29,987 nt of DNA, taken from IMG/VR virus record IMGVR_UViG_3300042691_002918, positions 1 to 29,987 of that record; one strand, written 5' to 3'. This DNA comes from a virus. Of this stretch, positions 14,588 through 22,235 are shown piece by piece. How positions within the stretch are numbered: position 1 is the stretch's first letter; the number at the start of each line of letters is the position of its first letter. The notes under the pieces are model-generated. The model was not told where the DNA came from, did no database searches, and saw only the letters and a list, made by a program, of their open reading frames with translations. The position numbers and the translations under genes were made by a program.

Positions 14588-15511
14588 ATGAGAATTATAG
14601 AATTAATCATAGACGAGAAAGACGAAATGAGCGGTATAGATGCCGTTTCAGTCGTTAAGAATCCAGCAATAGAGGAAAACTTTATAGCACTAAATAAACA
14701 TGAAGTAGAGCTAAAAAAGATAGATGAAGAGAAGCGTATCTTAATGGGTGCTGCTCTAGTTCCTAACAAACAAATTTACCGAGTAAACGAAAAGAAAGAA
14801 GAGTATTACATTTTCTTTAGTGAGCAAACGGTACGCAAAGCATCCGAATTATTCTTAATGCGTTCAAATCAGAATAACGCTACCTACGAACACAAAGACA
14901 AATTAGAAGGTCTAAGCGTTGTTGAAAGTTGGATTATTGACGATGAGAAATCGGATAAATCCCGATTATATGGCTTTGATTTGCCGAAGGGTACTTGGAT
15001 GATTTCCATGAAGGTTAATAACGATGAGGTGTGGAGCGACGTTAAAGAGGGTAAGGTTAAAGGGTTTTCTATAGAAGGTTATTTCGCTGACAAGTACGAG
15101 ATGAGCTTGAAAGAAACTACGACTGAGCCACAAGACGAAGACGAAGTTTTATTAAATGCTATCCGTAAGATCATTGTAGACGCTGAAAGAATGGAGTTAC
15201 GTTCCTATACTGACTATCCAAAAGCAGCCGTAGAAAATGCAAAGATAGCTGTTCGATATGCAGAAGAGAACGGATGGGGTTCTTGTGGCACTTCCGTAGG
15301 AAAAATTCGTGCTAGTCAGCTTTCTAATAACGAACCCATTTCAGAAGAAACGATTGCTAAAATGGCAGCATTTGAAAGACACAGACAAAACTCACAGAAA
15401 GAGTTAGGGGATGGATGCGGTAGATTAATGTGGTTAGCTTGGGGTGGAGATGAAGGAGTAGAATGGGCGCAACGTAAACTTCAACAGATAAGAAATGGCG
15501 AAGCAAACTAA
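14588..15511 (+). CDS. XkdF-like prohead protease with C-terminal accessory domain
   Basis: 307 residues. Residues 1-180 (GIDAVSVVKNPAIEENFIAL, ATYEHKDKLEGLSVVESWI, GTWMISMKVNNDEVW and GKVKGFSIEGYF) match XkdF-type serine proteases that mature phage heads (Peptidase_S78_2). Likely active residues are the His of TYEHKD and the Ser of GFSIEG. Residues 205-307 (YTDYPKAAVENAKIAVRYAE, NGWGSCGTSVGKIRASQLSN, AFERHRQNS, CGRLMWLAWGG) form a separate domain often fused to phage head proteins; its role is unknown to me. The scaffold and capsid genes follow. Confidence 0.8.
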   Translation: MRIIELIIDEKDEMSGIDAVSVVKNPAIEENFIALNKHEVELKKIDEEKRILMGAALVPNKQIYRVNEKKEEYYIFFSEQTVRKASELFLMRSNQNNATYEHKDKLEGLSVVESWIIDDEKSDKSRLYGFDLPKGTWMISMKVNNDEVWSDVKEGKVKGFSIEGYFADKYEMSLKETTTEPQDEDEVLLNAIRKIIVDAERMELRSYTDYPKAAVENAKIAVRYAEENGWGSCGTSVGKIRASQLSNNEPISEETIAKMAAFERHRQNSQKELGDGCGRLMWLAWGGDEGVEWAQRKLQQIRNGEAN

Positions 15512-15632
15512 CATTACCAACTTTCTTAAAAAACCAAAGGTTAAAAGACCGGGTGTTCATGCAAAGAGTAAGACAAGTAAATTAAAGTCAAGTAAAAACT
15601 ATAATAAATCTTATAAACGACAAGGCAAATAA
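15495..15632 (+). CDS. Small very basic protein
   Basis: 45 residues (MAKQTNITNFLKKPKVKRPG... then HAKSKTSKLKSSKNY), nearly one third Lys/Arg. The KRPGVHAKxKTSKxKxSKNYxK pattern is familiar from small Bacteroidetes phage proteins between protease and scaffold genes. It could bind DNA or act in head assembly. It overlaps the protease gene by 17 nt in another frame. Confidence 0.65.
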   Translation: MAKQTNITNFLKKPKVKRPGVHAKSKTSKLKSSKNYNKSYKRQGK

Positions 15633-15702
15633 TGAACAATATATTAGTCATTAAACGATAAAAAGACGGATAGTGATTAATATATTATACAAAATAATAG
15701 AT

Positions 15703-15903
15703 ATGGCAAAGAAACAAAAAACATTAAGTAAGACATCACCGAAAGGCGGTAGAAGAGGTTGTTTATGTGATGACGGAACATATAAGGCAGAATGTTGTGA
15801 TGGAACATTACAAGCGCAAGGTGTAGGGAGCATGATTTCACAAGGCACAGCGGTAATAAACAACTCAAATACACAAAGAACTATAACTGGAACTAACGGT
15901 TAA
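15703..15903 (+). CDS. Small Cys-containing protein (RRGCLCDDGTY)
   Basis: 66 residues from ATG 15703; upstream in-frame codons back to 15673 lack a good start. The motif GRRGCLCDDGTYKAECCDG has four Cys and may bind metal. The rest (LQAQGVGSMISQGTAVINNS) is Gly/Ser/Gln rich. This type of protein recurs near head genes of Bacteroidetes phages. Role unknown. Confidence 0.6.
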   Translation: MAKKQKTLSKTSPKGGRRGCLCDDGTYKAECCDGTLQAQGVGSMISQGTAVINNSNTQRTITGTNG

Positions 15904-15950
15904 AAATACAACAACTAAAACACGAAAGAGTTAAATAGAAAAGTTTAAAC

Positions 15951-16574
15951 ATGAAATCAAACGTTCTTAACCAAATTAAACAACTTCTAGGAATGGAAGT
16001 GAAACTAGAGCAAATGAAACTTGCTGACGGAATGACTGTAATCGAAGCGGATTCTTTTGATCCTGAAATGGCGGTAGTTATCGTAACAGAAGACGAACAA
16101 AAAATTCCTTTGCCTGTAGGCGAGTACGAATTAGAAGATGGTCGTGTTCTTGTTGTTGCAGTAGAAGGTATCATTTCTGAAATCAAAGAAAAAGAAGAAG
16201 AAGCTCCTGAAGTTGAAATCGAAGTTGAAGCTCCCGAAGCTGAGATGCCTGAAGTAGAAGTTGAAGCTGAAGCTGAAGTAGCTACTCCTAAAAAGACGGT
16301 TGAATCTATCATTAAAGAAACTTTCTTCTCTGAGATGGAAGCATTGAAAGCAGAGAATGAGGAATTAAAAGCTAAACTTGAAACATTTTCAAAAGTTGAG
16401 CCTACTACAGAAACTACTACTGAAGAAGTTGCTGAAGAAACAAAGGTTGAACTTGAAGAGGTGAAGCCAATCACTTTTAATCCCGAGAAAACTAATCCAA
16501 CAGAGTTCACAAAATTGGCTTCTAAAAGACCAAGAACTACTATGGATTCAATCATTGAAAAACTTAATAAATAA
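15951..16574 (+). CDS. Capsid scaffold-like protein
   Basis: 207 residues. The N-terminal part (VLNQIKQLLGMEVKLEQMKL, LPVGEYELEDGRVLVV) is followed by a strongly acidic Glu/Val/Ala/Pro repeat region (about 85-118), a coiled coil (FFSEMEALKAENEELKAKLE) and a C-terminal KRPRTTMDSIIEKLNK. Acidic, coiled-coil protein directly before the major capsid gene is the usual scaffold layout. The protease at 14588 would degrade it during maturation. Codon use is shifted to that of the capsid gene. Confidence 0.75.
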   Translation: MKSNVLNQIKQLLGMEVKLEQMKLADGMTVIEADSFDPEMAVVIVTEDEQKIPLPVGEYELEDGRVLVVAVEGIISEIKEKEEEAPEVEIEVEAPEAEMPEVEVEAEAEVATPKKTVESIIKETFFSEMEALKAENEELKAKLETFSKVEPTTETTTEEVAEETKVELEEVKPITFNPEKTNPTEFTKLASKRPRTTMDSIIEKLNK

Positions 16575-16599
16575 TACTAATAATTAAAAACGTAAAAAG

Positions 16600-17553
16600 A
16601 TGCCAACTACAACATCAATTACTACTACTTACGCTGGTGAATTCGCAGGTAAGTACATTGCAGCAGCGCTTTTGTCTGCACCAACTCTTGAGCAAGGTGG
16701 TCTTACTATCCACCCTAATGTAAAGTACAAGCAAGTTATCCAACGTGTAGCTACAGACGGAATCGTTAAGAATGCTACTTGTGACTTCGATGCTACTTCT
16801 ACAGTTACTCTTACTGAAAGAGTATTGAACCCTGAAGAATTCCAAGTGAACCTTCAACTTTGTAAAAAAGACTTCCACCAAACTTGGCAGGCTGCTGAGA
16901 TGGGGTTCGGAGCTTTCGATCAGCTTCCTAAATCTTTCGCTGACTTCCTTATCGCTCACGTAGCTGAGAAAGTTGCTTCTCATATGGAAGGTGTTATTTG
17001 GGAAGGCAACAACGCATCTGCTGGCGAGTTCGCAGGAATCATGAGACAACTTGCTGTTGATGCTACTTTACCTGCTGCACAAGAGGTAGCTGGTACAACT
17101 GTAGACGCTGGTGATGTTATCGCTGAGCTTGGTAAAATCGTTGACGCTATCCCTACTCGTTTGTACGGACAGCCTGACTTGAAATTGTATCTTTCTTCTA
17201 ACATCGTACGTGCTTATATCCGTGCTTTGGGTGGATTCGGTGCTTCAGGTCTTGGTGCTAATGGTACTAACAATCAAGGTACACAGTGGTACACTAACGG
17301 TTCTTTAAGCTTTGACGGTATTCCGATCTTTATGGCTCCAGGTTTGGATGATAATAGAGGTTTGGCTACTACTGCTTCTAATCTTCATTTTGCTACAGGT
17401 CTTCTTTCTGACTTGAATGAAGTTAAAGTTATTGACATGGCTGACCTTGACGGTTCTCAAAACGTACGTGTAATCATGCGTTTCACTGCTGATGCTAAAT
17501 ATGGTTTCGCTGGAGATTGTGTTACTTACGGAGTAACTAACTCAGCTAACTAA
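16600..17553 (+). CDS. Major capsid protein
   Basis: 317 residues. Order of features: N-terminal TTTYAGEFAGKYIAAAL, CDFDATSTVTLTERVLNP, CKKDFHQTWQAAEMG, HVAEKVASHMEGVIWEGN, then PTRLYGQPDLKLYLSSN and a C-terminal IMRFTADAKYGFAGDCV. This fits HK97-fold capsid proteins of Bacteroidetes phages. Leu is often CTT here, whereas most of the genome prefers TTA, a sign of selection for high expression. A strong terminator follows at 17574. Confidence 0.85.
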   Translation: MPTTTSITTTYAGEFAGKYIAAALLSAPTLEQGGLTIHPNVKYKQVIQRVATDGIVKNATCDFDATSTVTLTERVLNPEEFQVNLQLCKKDFHQTWQAAEMGFGAFDQLPKSFADFLIAHVAEKVASHMEGVIWEGNNASAGEFAGIMRQLAVDATLPAAQEVAGTTVDAGDVIAELGKIVDAIPTRLYGQPDLKLYLSSNIVRAYIRALGGFGASGLGANGTNNQGTQWYTNGSLSFDGIPIFMAPGLDDNRGLATTASNLHFATGLLSDLNEVKVIDMADLDGSQNVRVIMRFTADAKYGFAGDCVTYGVTNSAN

Positions 17554-17573
17554 TATTAACTGACTTAATAAAC

Positions 17574-17604
17574 AGGGAGGGCGGTTATTCTCCCTCCCTT
17601 TTTT
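17574..17604 (+). terminator. Intrinsic terminator after the capsid gene
   Basis: GGGAGGG (17575-17581) pairs with CCCTCCC (17592-17598), extended by A-T at the base, with a 10-nt loop and six T. It ends the capsid message. Confidence 0.92.
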
Positions 17605-17626
17605 ATAACATTTAAAACTTAAAATT

Positions 17627-18175
17627 ATGTCATGTGATATATCAAACGGCGTAGCTGAACCATGTAAATCAGCGATTGGTGGACTAGATGCTATCTATAT
17701 TATCAACTACGGAGATTATGCTGCTACAGATATTACTTATAACAATACTAACACGGATCAAATAGACGATATCAATGGTGTTGCTACTGTTTATAAGTTT
17801 GATTTGAAAGGAGCTAATAGTTTCGAGCAAACGATTACTTCAAGTCGTGATAACGGAACTACTTTTGTTGAGCAAACTTTGACTGTTAACCTTAAACAAC
17901 AAAGCGCAGTTAAACACAAGTTGGTTAAGTTGTTGGCTTATGGACGTCCGCACGTCGTAGTTAGAACTCGTGCAGGTCAATATTTCCTTGCTGGTCTTGA
18001 GCGCGGAATGGACTTGACTACAGGTGTTATTTCTAACGGAACGGCAGCTGGTGATATGAATGGATACACGCTTACTTTTGTAGGTCAAGAGAACATTCCA
18101 GCTAATTTCTTGAATTGTTCAACTGAAGCAGGACTTGTTACAGTTCTTTCTTCAGCTTCTATTGTCACTTCATAG
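17627..18175 (+). CDS. Major tail tube-like protein
   Basis: 182 residues, beta-rich (ATVYKFDLKGANSFEQTITSSRDN, then VEQTLTVNLKQQSAVKHKLV, VVVRTRAGQYFLAGLERG). The start MSCDISNGVAEPCKSAIGGL and this body fit the tail tube family of Bacteroidetes phages. Its own strong terminator (18201) and capsid-like codon use suggest an abundant virion protein. Unusually for a tube gene, it lies after the capsid rather than beside the tape measure. Confidence 0.7.
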   Translation: MSCDISNGVAEPCKSAIGGLDAIYIINYGDYAATDITYNNTNTDQIDDINGVATVYKFDLKGANSFEQTITSSRDNGTTFVEQTLTVNLKQQSAVKHKLVKLLAYGRPHVVVRTRAGQYFLAGLERGMDLTTGVISNGTAAGDMNGYTLTFVGQENIPANFLNCSTEAGLVTVLSSASIVTS

Positions 18176-18194
18176 TGTTTCTTTCATAGTGTTT
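18169..18194. repeat. Short tandem duplication at a stop codon
   Basis: TTCATAGTGTTT occurs at 18169-18180 and 18183-18194. The first copy contains the TAG stop of the tube-like gene. The second copy is noncoding. It looks like a recent 14-bp slippage duplication. Confidence 0.7.
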
Positions 18195-18200
18195 AGATTG

Positions 18201-18227
18201 GGGAGGCTTCGGTCTCCCTTTTCTTTT
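18201..18227 (+). terminator. Intrinsic terminator with TTCG tetraloop
   Basis: GGGAGGC (18201-18207), loop TTCG, GTCTCCC (18212-18218), then T-rich tail TTTTCTTTTT. Includes one G-T pair. It ends the tube-like gene message. Confidence 0.92.
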
Positions 18228-18262
18228 TAAAAACAATTTCCATAAACATAAGTTAATAGTAT

Positions 18263-18595
18263 ATGATTATCTTACAAGAGACGGCAACAGCGCAGACTTT
18301 TAGTTTTATTCCTCGTCAGGATACTTATAATACTTTGCAGATAACAGACGAGCAGACGGGCGTTACAACAAACGTAACTATTACTACAAATGTTATAGGT
18401 CAGTATTACAATACGATCACAGCAACTTTCTCTTTAAAGCAAAATCATTTCTATACTTTAACACTTAAGCAAAACACGGACATAGTTTACAAGGATAAGA
18501 TATTCTGTACTAATCAGTCTATCCCTACATTCAGTGTAAACAACGGTCAATATGTAGTGAATACGTCAAATAACGACTTTATTTTATATGAGTAA
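18263..18595 (+). CDS. Beta-rich hypothetical structural protein
   Basis: 110 residues (MIILQETATAQTFSFIPRQD...), composed of alternating Thr-rich beta strands (TNVTITTNVIGQYYNTITATFSL). It resembles small Ig-like or tail-associated proteins that precede portal genes in Bacteroidetes phages. It overlaps the portal start by 8 nt. A virion role is inferred. Confidence 0.6.
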   Translation: MIILQETATAQTFSFIPRQDTYNTLQITDEQTGVTTNVTITTNVIGQYYNTITATFSLKQNHFYTLTLKQNTDIVYKDKIFCTNQSIPTFSVNNGQYVVNTSNNDFILYE

Positions 18596-20462
18596 TGTAC
18601 ACGTACTAAAGCTGGCTTCTTACGAACCGCCAGTAATAGAGGAATCAAAGAAGAACGAATGGGTAACTTATGGTGAGAATAACTCTTACTATACTTTCCT
18701 CATGCAGCGTTACAAAAATTCCACAACTAATAACGCTATAATAAACAACATCTCACGCCTTATCTACGGAAAAGGGTTGAGTGCTACCGATGCAAACAAG
18801 AAGCCTAACGAGTACGCTCAAATGAAAGCTATGATCAGCGCAGAAGATTTGCGTAAGGTAGTATTAGACTTTGAGATGTTAGGACAAGCAGCATTCCAAG
18901 TACATTACACAGCAGACAGAAAAAAAGTTCAGAAGCTATATCACATTCCTGTTCACTTATTAGCACCTGAGAAGTGCAATAAAGACGGAGAGATAGAGGC
19001 TTACTACTATTCAAATAACTGGGAAGACATAAGAAACTATGCACCCGAAAGAATCCCCGCATTTGGATTTGGTAACGAGAAAGTAGAAATACTAATCATT
19101 CAGCCTTACTCTGTAGGGATGAAATACTTTAGCTACGTAGATTACCAAGGAGGTATTCCTTACGCAGTGTTAGAAGAAGACATATCGAATTATTTGATAA
19201 ACGAGGTGAACCGAGGCTTTTCTGGACGTATAGTCGTAAATTTCAACAATGGAATTCCGACACCTGAAGAGCAAGATATTATCAAATCAAAGGTGTTAAG
19301 CCAACTTTCAGGAACAGACGGACATAAGGTAATTGTAGCATTTAATAACAACTCTGAAAGCAAGACTACGGTAGATGCTATGCCTGTTAACGATGCGCCT
19401 GACCTTTACAATCAGTTAAGTGAGGAATGTATGCGTAAAATCATGCTGTCTCATAATGTTACTTCACCGCTTCTTTTTGGTATTGCCACTACTACAGGCT
19501 TCAGTGCAAATGCAGACGAGTTGCAGAATAGCTTTATCTTGTTCGATAACATGGTTATTAAGCCTAAACAAGAGGTTATCTTGGAAGCTATTGACCAAGC
19601 GTTAGCATATAATAACGTTAGTTTAGATTTAAGATTTGAAGAACTACAGCCATTGGATGCTGAAGGAGACTTGACAAAAACGGATGAAGCTGAAAAAGTA
19701 ATCACAGCTATTAACTCACTTTCTCCACTTGTAGCTAATAAAGTTCTTGAATCAATGACACCTAACGAGATTCGCTCTTTAGTAGGATTGAAGGCAGAAT
19801 CAGGTGGTTCAGATATTGCACCTATTCAAATGAGCGCAGAAGCTACAGATGAAGAGTTAGACATCTTGCTAAACGATCTTGAAGGCGAAGTATTAGGTGA
19901 CGAATGGGAGCGTGTTACAGAGCGTGAAGTAAAGGAGGACAACATAAGTACTGAAGAGTGGGTAAATAATGCGTTAAACCCAAAGAAAAGCGTATTAGCG
20001 AAACTTGCTTCTATCATTAAATCTGAACCTAGCAGAGAATCTAATTTAGACAAGTCTGTTTATAAAGTTCGTTATGAATATTCGGAGCGTTATTCTAAGC
20101 CTAATTCAAGGGACTTTTGTGTTAAAATGATGTCTCGTACTAATAATGGAGTAGTGTATCGTTTAGAAGATATTGATAAGGCAAGTAGAGCCGGAGTAAA
20201 TAAAGAGTTAGGCCATAAAGGACAGGCATACGATTTGTTTAAATTCAAAGGTGGAGTTAACTGCTCACACTATTGGAAAGAGGTTCTTTACAAGCTTAAA
20301 CAAAAAGACGGAAAGTATGTAGAGGATAAATCTTTGAGTTCTTCTAACGAGGTTAATTCTATACCTAAATCATACCAACCAAGACCAACAGGAAACGCGC
20401 AAAGCAAAGTAGCACCTATTGATATGCCTAATAACGGGCATCACCCTAATTACGGAAAATAA
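18588..20462 (+). CDS. Portal protein with MuF-like C-terminal domain
   Basis: 624 residues. The first 400 residues carry portal-like features: NNAIINNISRLIYGKGL, LRKVVLDFEMLGQAAFQV, GIPYAVLEEDISNYLINEV, EECMRKIMLSHNVTSPLLFG and GFSANADELQNSFILF. The last part (about 490-600: YEYSERYSKPNSRDFCVKMM, VYRLEDIDKAS, DLFKFKGGVNCSHYWKEVLY) resembles the C-terminal domain of Mu gpF-type head morphogenesis proteins. The portal ring is the DNA entry point and terminase docking site. The fusion would attach the minor head protein to the portal. Confidence 0.82.
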   Translation: MSNVHVLKLASYEPPVIEESKKNEWVTYGENNSYYTFLMQRYKNSTTNNAIINNISRLIYGKGLSATDANKKPNEYAQMKAMISAEDLRKVVLDFEMLGQAAFQVHYTADRKKVQKLYHIPVHLLAPEKCNKDGEIEAYYYSNNWEDIRNYAPERIPAFGFGNEKVEILIIQPYSVGMKYFSYVDYQGGIPYAVLEEDISNYLINEVNRGFSGRIVVNFNNGIPTPEEQDIIKSKVLSQLSGTDGHKVIVAFNNNSESKTTVDAMPVNDAPDLYNQLSEECMRKIMLSHNVTSPLLFGIATTTGFSANADELQNSFILFDNMVIKPKQEVILEAIDQALAYNNVSLDLRFEELQPLDAEGDLTKTDEAEKVITAINSLSPLVANKVLESMTPNEIRSLVGLKAESGGSDIAPIQMSAEATDEELDILLNDLEGEVLGDEWERVTEREVKEDNISTEEWVNNALNPKKSVLAKLASIIKSEPSRESNLDKSVYKVRYEYSERYSKPNSRDFCVKMMSRTNNGVVYRLEDIDKASRAGVNKELGHKGQAYDLFKFKGGVNCSHYWKEVLYKLKQKDGKYVEDKSLSSSNEVNSIPKSYQPRPTGNAQSKVAPIDMPNNGHHPNYGK

Positions 20463-20992
20463 TGGCAGAAGCTTTATTAATAACGAGAACAGACGTAGTT
20501 AAGTTTACTGCGGTAAATGGTAACGTTGATACAGATAAATTTATTCAGTTTGTAAAGATTGCTCAAGATGTACACGTTCAGTCTATCTTGGGAACTGATC
20601 TACTAAACAAAATCAAAGCTGATATCGTAGCGAATACTTTGAGTGGCAACTATCTTTCTTTGCTTACAAACTACGTTAAGCCTATGCTTATACATTGGGC
20701 AATGGTTGAGTATTTACCATTTGCAGCTTATACGATAGCGAATAAGGGTGTGTATAAACACGAATCTGAAAACTCCACTACAGTAGATAAAGTAGAAGTG
20801 GATTTTTTAATTGAAAAGCAGAGACAAATAGCACAGCACTATACACAACGCTTTGTTGATTACATGAGTTTTAACAACAACCTATTCCCTGAATACAACT
20901 CGAACTCTAACGGGGATATGTATCCAAGGACGGATAATAACTTTTTAGGGTGGGTTTTGACTATTTTACCATTAATAATTTTTAATATTTAA
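20462..20992 (+). CDS. Head-tail connector (DUF6712-like)
   Basis: 176 residues. LLITRTDVVKFTAVNGNVDT, then VKIAQDVHVQSILGTDLLNK, YVKPMLIHWAMVEYLPFAAY and NKGVYKHESENSTTVD match the DUF6712 head-tail connector family of Bacteroidetes phages. The end ...NNFLGWVL continues with a hydrophobic tail (TILPLIIFNI) that looks foreign; the homing endonuclease gene starts 18 nt later. Stop/start overlap with the portal (taATG). Confidence 0.72.
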   Translation: MAEALLITRTDVVKFTAVNGNVDTDKFIQFVKIAQDVHVQSILGTDLLNKIKADIVANTLSGNYLSLLTNYVKPMLIHWAMVEYLPFAAYTIANKGVYKHESENSTTVDKVEVDFLIEKQRQIAQHYTQRFVDYMSFNNNLFPEYNSNSNGDMYPRTDNNFLGWVLTILPLIIFNI

Positions 20993-21009
20993 CATTTAAT
21001 TTTAAGCGT

Positions 21010-21423
21010 ATGCAAGAAGAATGGAGGCCAATTAAATCGTATGAAGGCTATTATGAAGTAAGTAATCTTGGAAGAGTTAGAAGTTTAACCAGAAAGATAG
21101 AAAGAACTGATCCTAAAATAACAACTAAAAAGAGGTTGTTTACATATTATGGAAAGTTAATACCTTTTTGGATTGCTAAAAAAGGATATTTAAGACTTAC
21201 TTTAAATAAAAATGGAGTTAAATCAAATCATTTAGTGCATAGATTAGTAGCACAAGCATTTATAGAAAATGAGAATGGTAAAGAACAAGTAAACCATATC
21301 AATGGAATTAAGTGTGATAACAGAGTTGAAAATTTAGAATGGGTAACTAATTATGAGAATTATGTACATTCTGTATTAAATGATTTACAACCTCGTAATA
21401 AAAATTATAGCAAGTACCTATGA
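21010..21423 (+). CDS. Free-standing HNH homing endonuclease (NUMOD4-HNH)
   Basis: 137 residues. Residues 3-28 (EEWRPIKSYEGYYEVSNLGR then VRSL) are a NUMOD4 DNA-binding motif. The C-terminal half (HLVHRLVAQAFIENENGKEQ, VNHINGIKCDNRVENLEWVT) is an HNH_3 nuclease with the His pair and Asn. Such genes are selfish mobile elements that cut alleles lacking them. It is visibly more AT-rich than its neighbours and sits between a connector and fibre genes. Its stop overlaps the next small frame (TGA at 21421). Confidence 0.9.
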   Translation: MQEEWRPIKSYEGYYEVSNLGRVRSLTRKIERTDPKITTKKRLFTYYGKLIPFWIAKKGYLRLTLNKNGVKSNHLVHRLVAQAFIENENGKEQVNHINGIKCDNRVENLEWVTNYENYVHSVLNDLQPRNKNYSKYL

Positions 21424-21548
21424 AGAAGTACAAACCGAAAGACAACAATATAAAGAAGTTAAAGTTATACTTACAGAAAGCGGATAAAGATGGCGAACGA
21501 CATAGGATGGGGACAAGGTGTACTCAACACGATAGGATGGGGAGCTGA
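21420..21548 (+). CDS. Possible small basic protein overlapping the next gene
   Basis: 42 residues (MKKYKPKDNNIKKLKLYLQK...), starting by ATGA overlap with the endonuclease stop. The first 25 residues look like a known type of small basic phage protein. The C-terminal 17 residues are read from the start of the next gene in another frame. Either it is a dual-frame gene or its stop was lost. Confidence 0.4.
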   Translation: MKKYKPKDNNIKKLKLYLQKADKDGERHRMGTRCTQHDRMGS

Positions 21549-21714
21549 TGGAAGTAGCGGTGGTTTAGAGACTACTAACTTACTTGCTGAAAACTCAGAC
21601 TTCTTCGTTACTGAAGCATCTGACTTTCTAATAGACGAAACATTATTTAACAGCGGAGGATTTGGTGCTGTTTATGATGTTTCTTATGCAGGTGAGACTT
21701 TACTAGAACGATAA
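21490..21714 (+). CDS. GWG-repeat small structural protein
   Basis: 74 residues. DIGWGQGVLNTIGWGADGSS shows two copies of an IGWG motif, common in short proteins near fibre genes of Bacteroidetes phages. The end FGAVYDVSYAGETLLER is beta-like. Probably a fibre-associated virion protein. Confidence 0.6.
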   Translation: MANDIGWGQGVLNTIGWGADGSSGGLETTNLLAENSDFFVTEASDFLIDETLFNSGGFGAVYDVSYAGETLLER

Positions 21715-21724
21715 AAAAAATAAA

Positions 21725-22231
21725 ATGGCAGAAAAGAAAATAAGTCAGTTAACAGCGAAAGGCGCAGCATTAGCGACTACGGATTTAATGGTTATATCTG
21801 AGGTGTCGGGTGCATCTTACGTTACTAAAAGTGTCACAGGTGCAAATATTAAATCACTTGCTCAAAGTGGGCTGCCTGTCGAGTTTGTTATAGCTGCATC
21901 AGATGAAAGTACTGCACTTACTACAGGTACTGCAAAGGTTACTTTCCGTATGCCTCATGCAATGACCTTGACAGGTGTGCGTGCATCACTTTCTACGGCA
22001 CAGGCTTCTGGTTCTATCTTTACTGTTGATATCAACGAAGGAGGGACTTCTGTACTATCTACAAAGCTGACTATTGACAACACTGAAAAGACGAGTACAA
22101 CGGCAGCTACTCCTGCGGTTATTTCAGATAGTGCTTTGGCTGATGACGCTGAAATCACTATTGATATTGACCAAATAGGTGATGGCACAGCTAAAGGATT
22201 GAAAGTAGTATTGATCGGTACAAGAGCGTAA
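21725..22231 (+). CDS. Fibre-associated beta protein
   Basis: 168 residues. N-terminus MAEKKISQLTAKGAALATTD (a fibre-attachment motif seen in many tailed phages), followed by a domain TFRMPHAMTLTGVRASLSTA, TVDINEGGTSVLSTKLTIDN and ISDSALADDAEITIDIDQIG that recurs in tail fibre proteins of diverse phages. Likely a fibre shaft or receptor-binding component. It sits 11 nt after the preceding stop. Confidence 0.68.
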   Translation: MAEKKISQLTAKGAALATTDLMVISEVSGASYVTKSVTGANIKSLAQSGLPVEFVIAASDESTALTTGTAKVTFRMPHAMTLTGVRASLSTAQASGSIFTVDINEGGTSVLSTKLTIDNTEKTSTTAATPAVISDSALADDAEITIDIDQIGDGTAKGLKVVLIGTRA

Positions 22232-22235
22232 GACT

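Noticed and set aside
15633-15662. Tiny frame MNNILVIKR
   Set aside because: Too short and without overlap pattern or conservation clues; the gap 15633-15702 is treated as noncoding.
15893-16555. Long minus-strand frame (220 residues) opposite the scaffold gene
   Set aside because: It is a Ser/Thr/Val-rich mirror of the biased Glu/Ala/Val codons of the scaffold gene, with no promoter or domain.
16615-17204. Minus-strand frames opposite the capsid gene
   Set aside because: The + strand capsid gene explains the sequence; the shadows have no recognisable motif.
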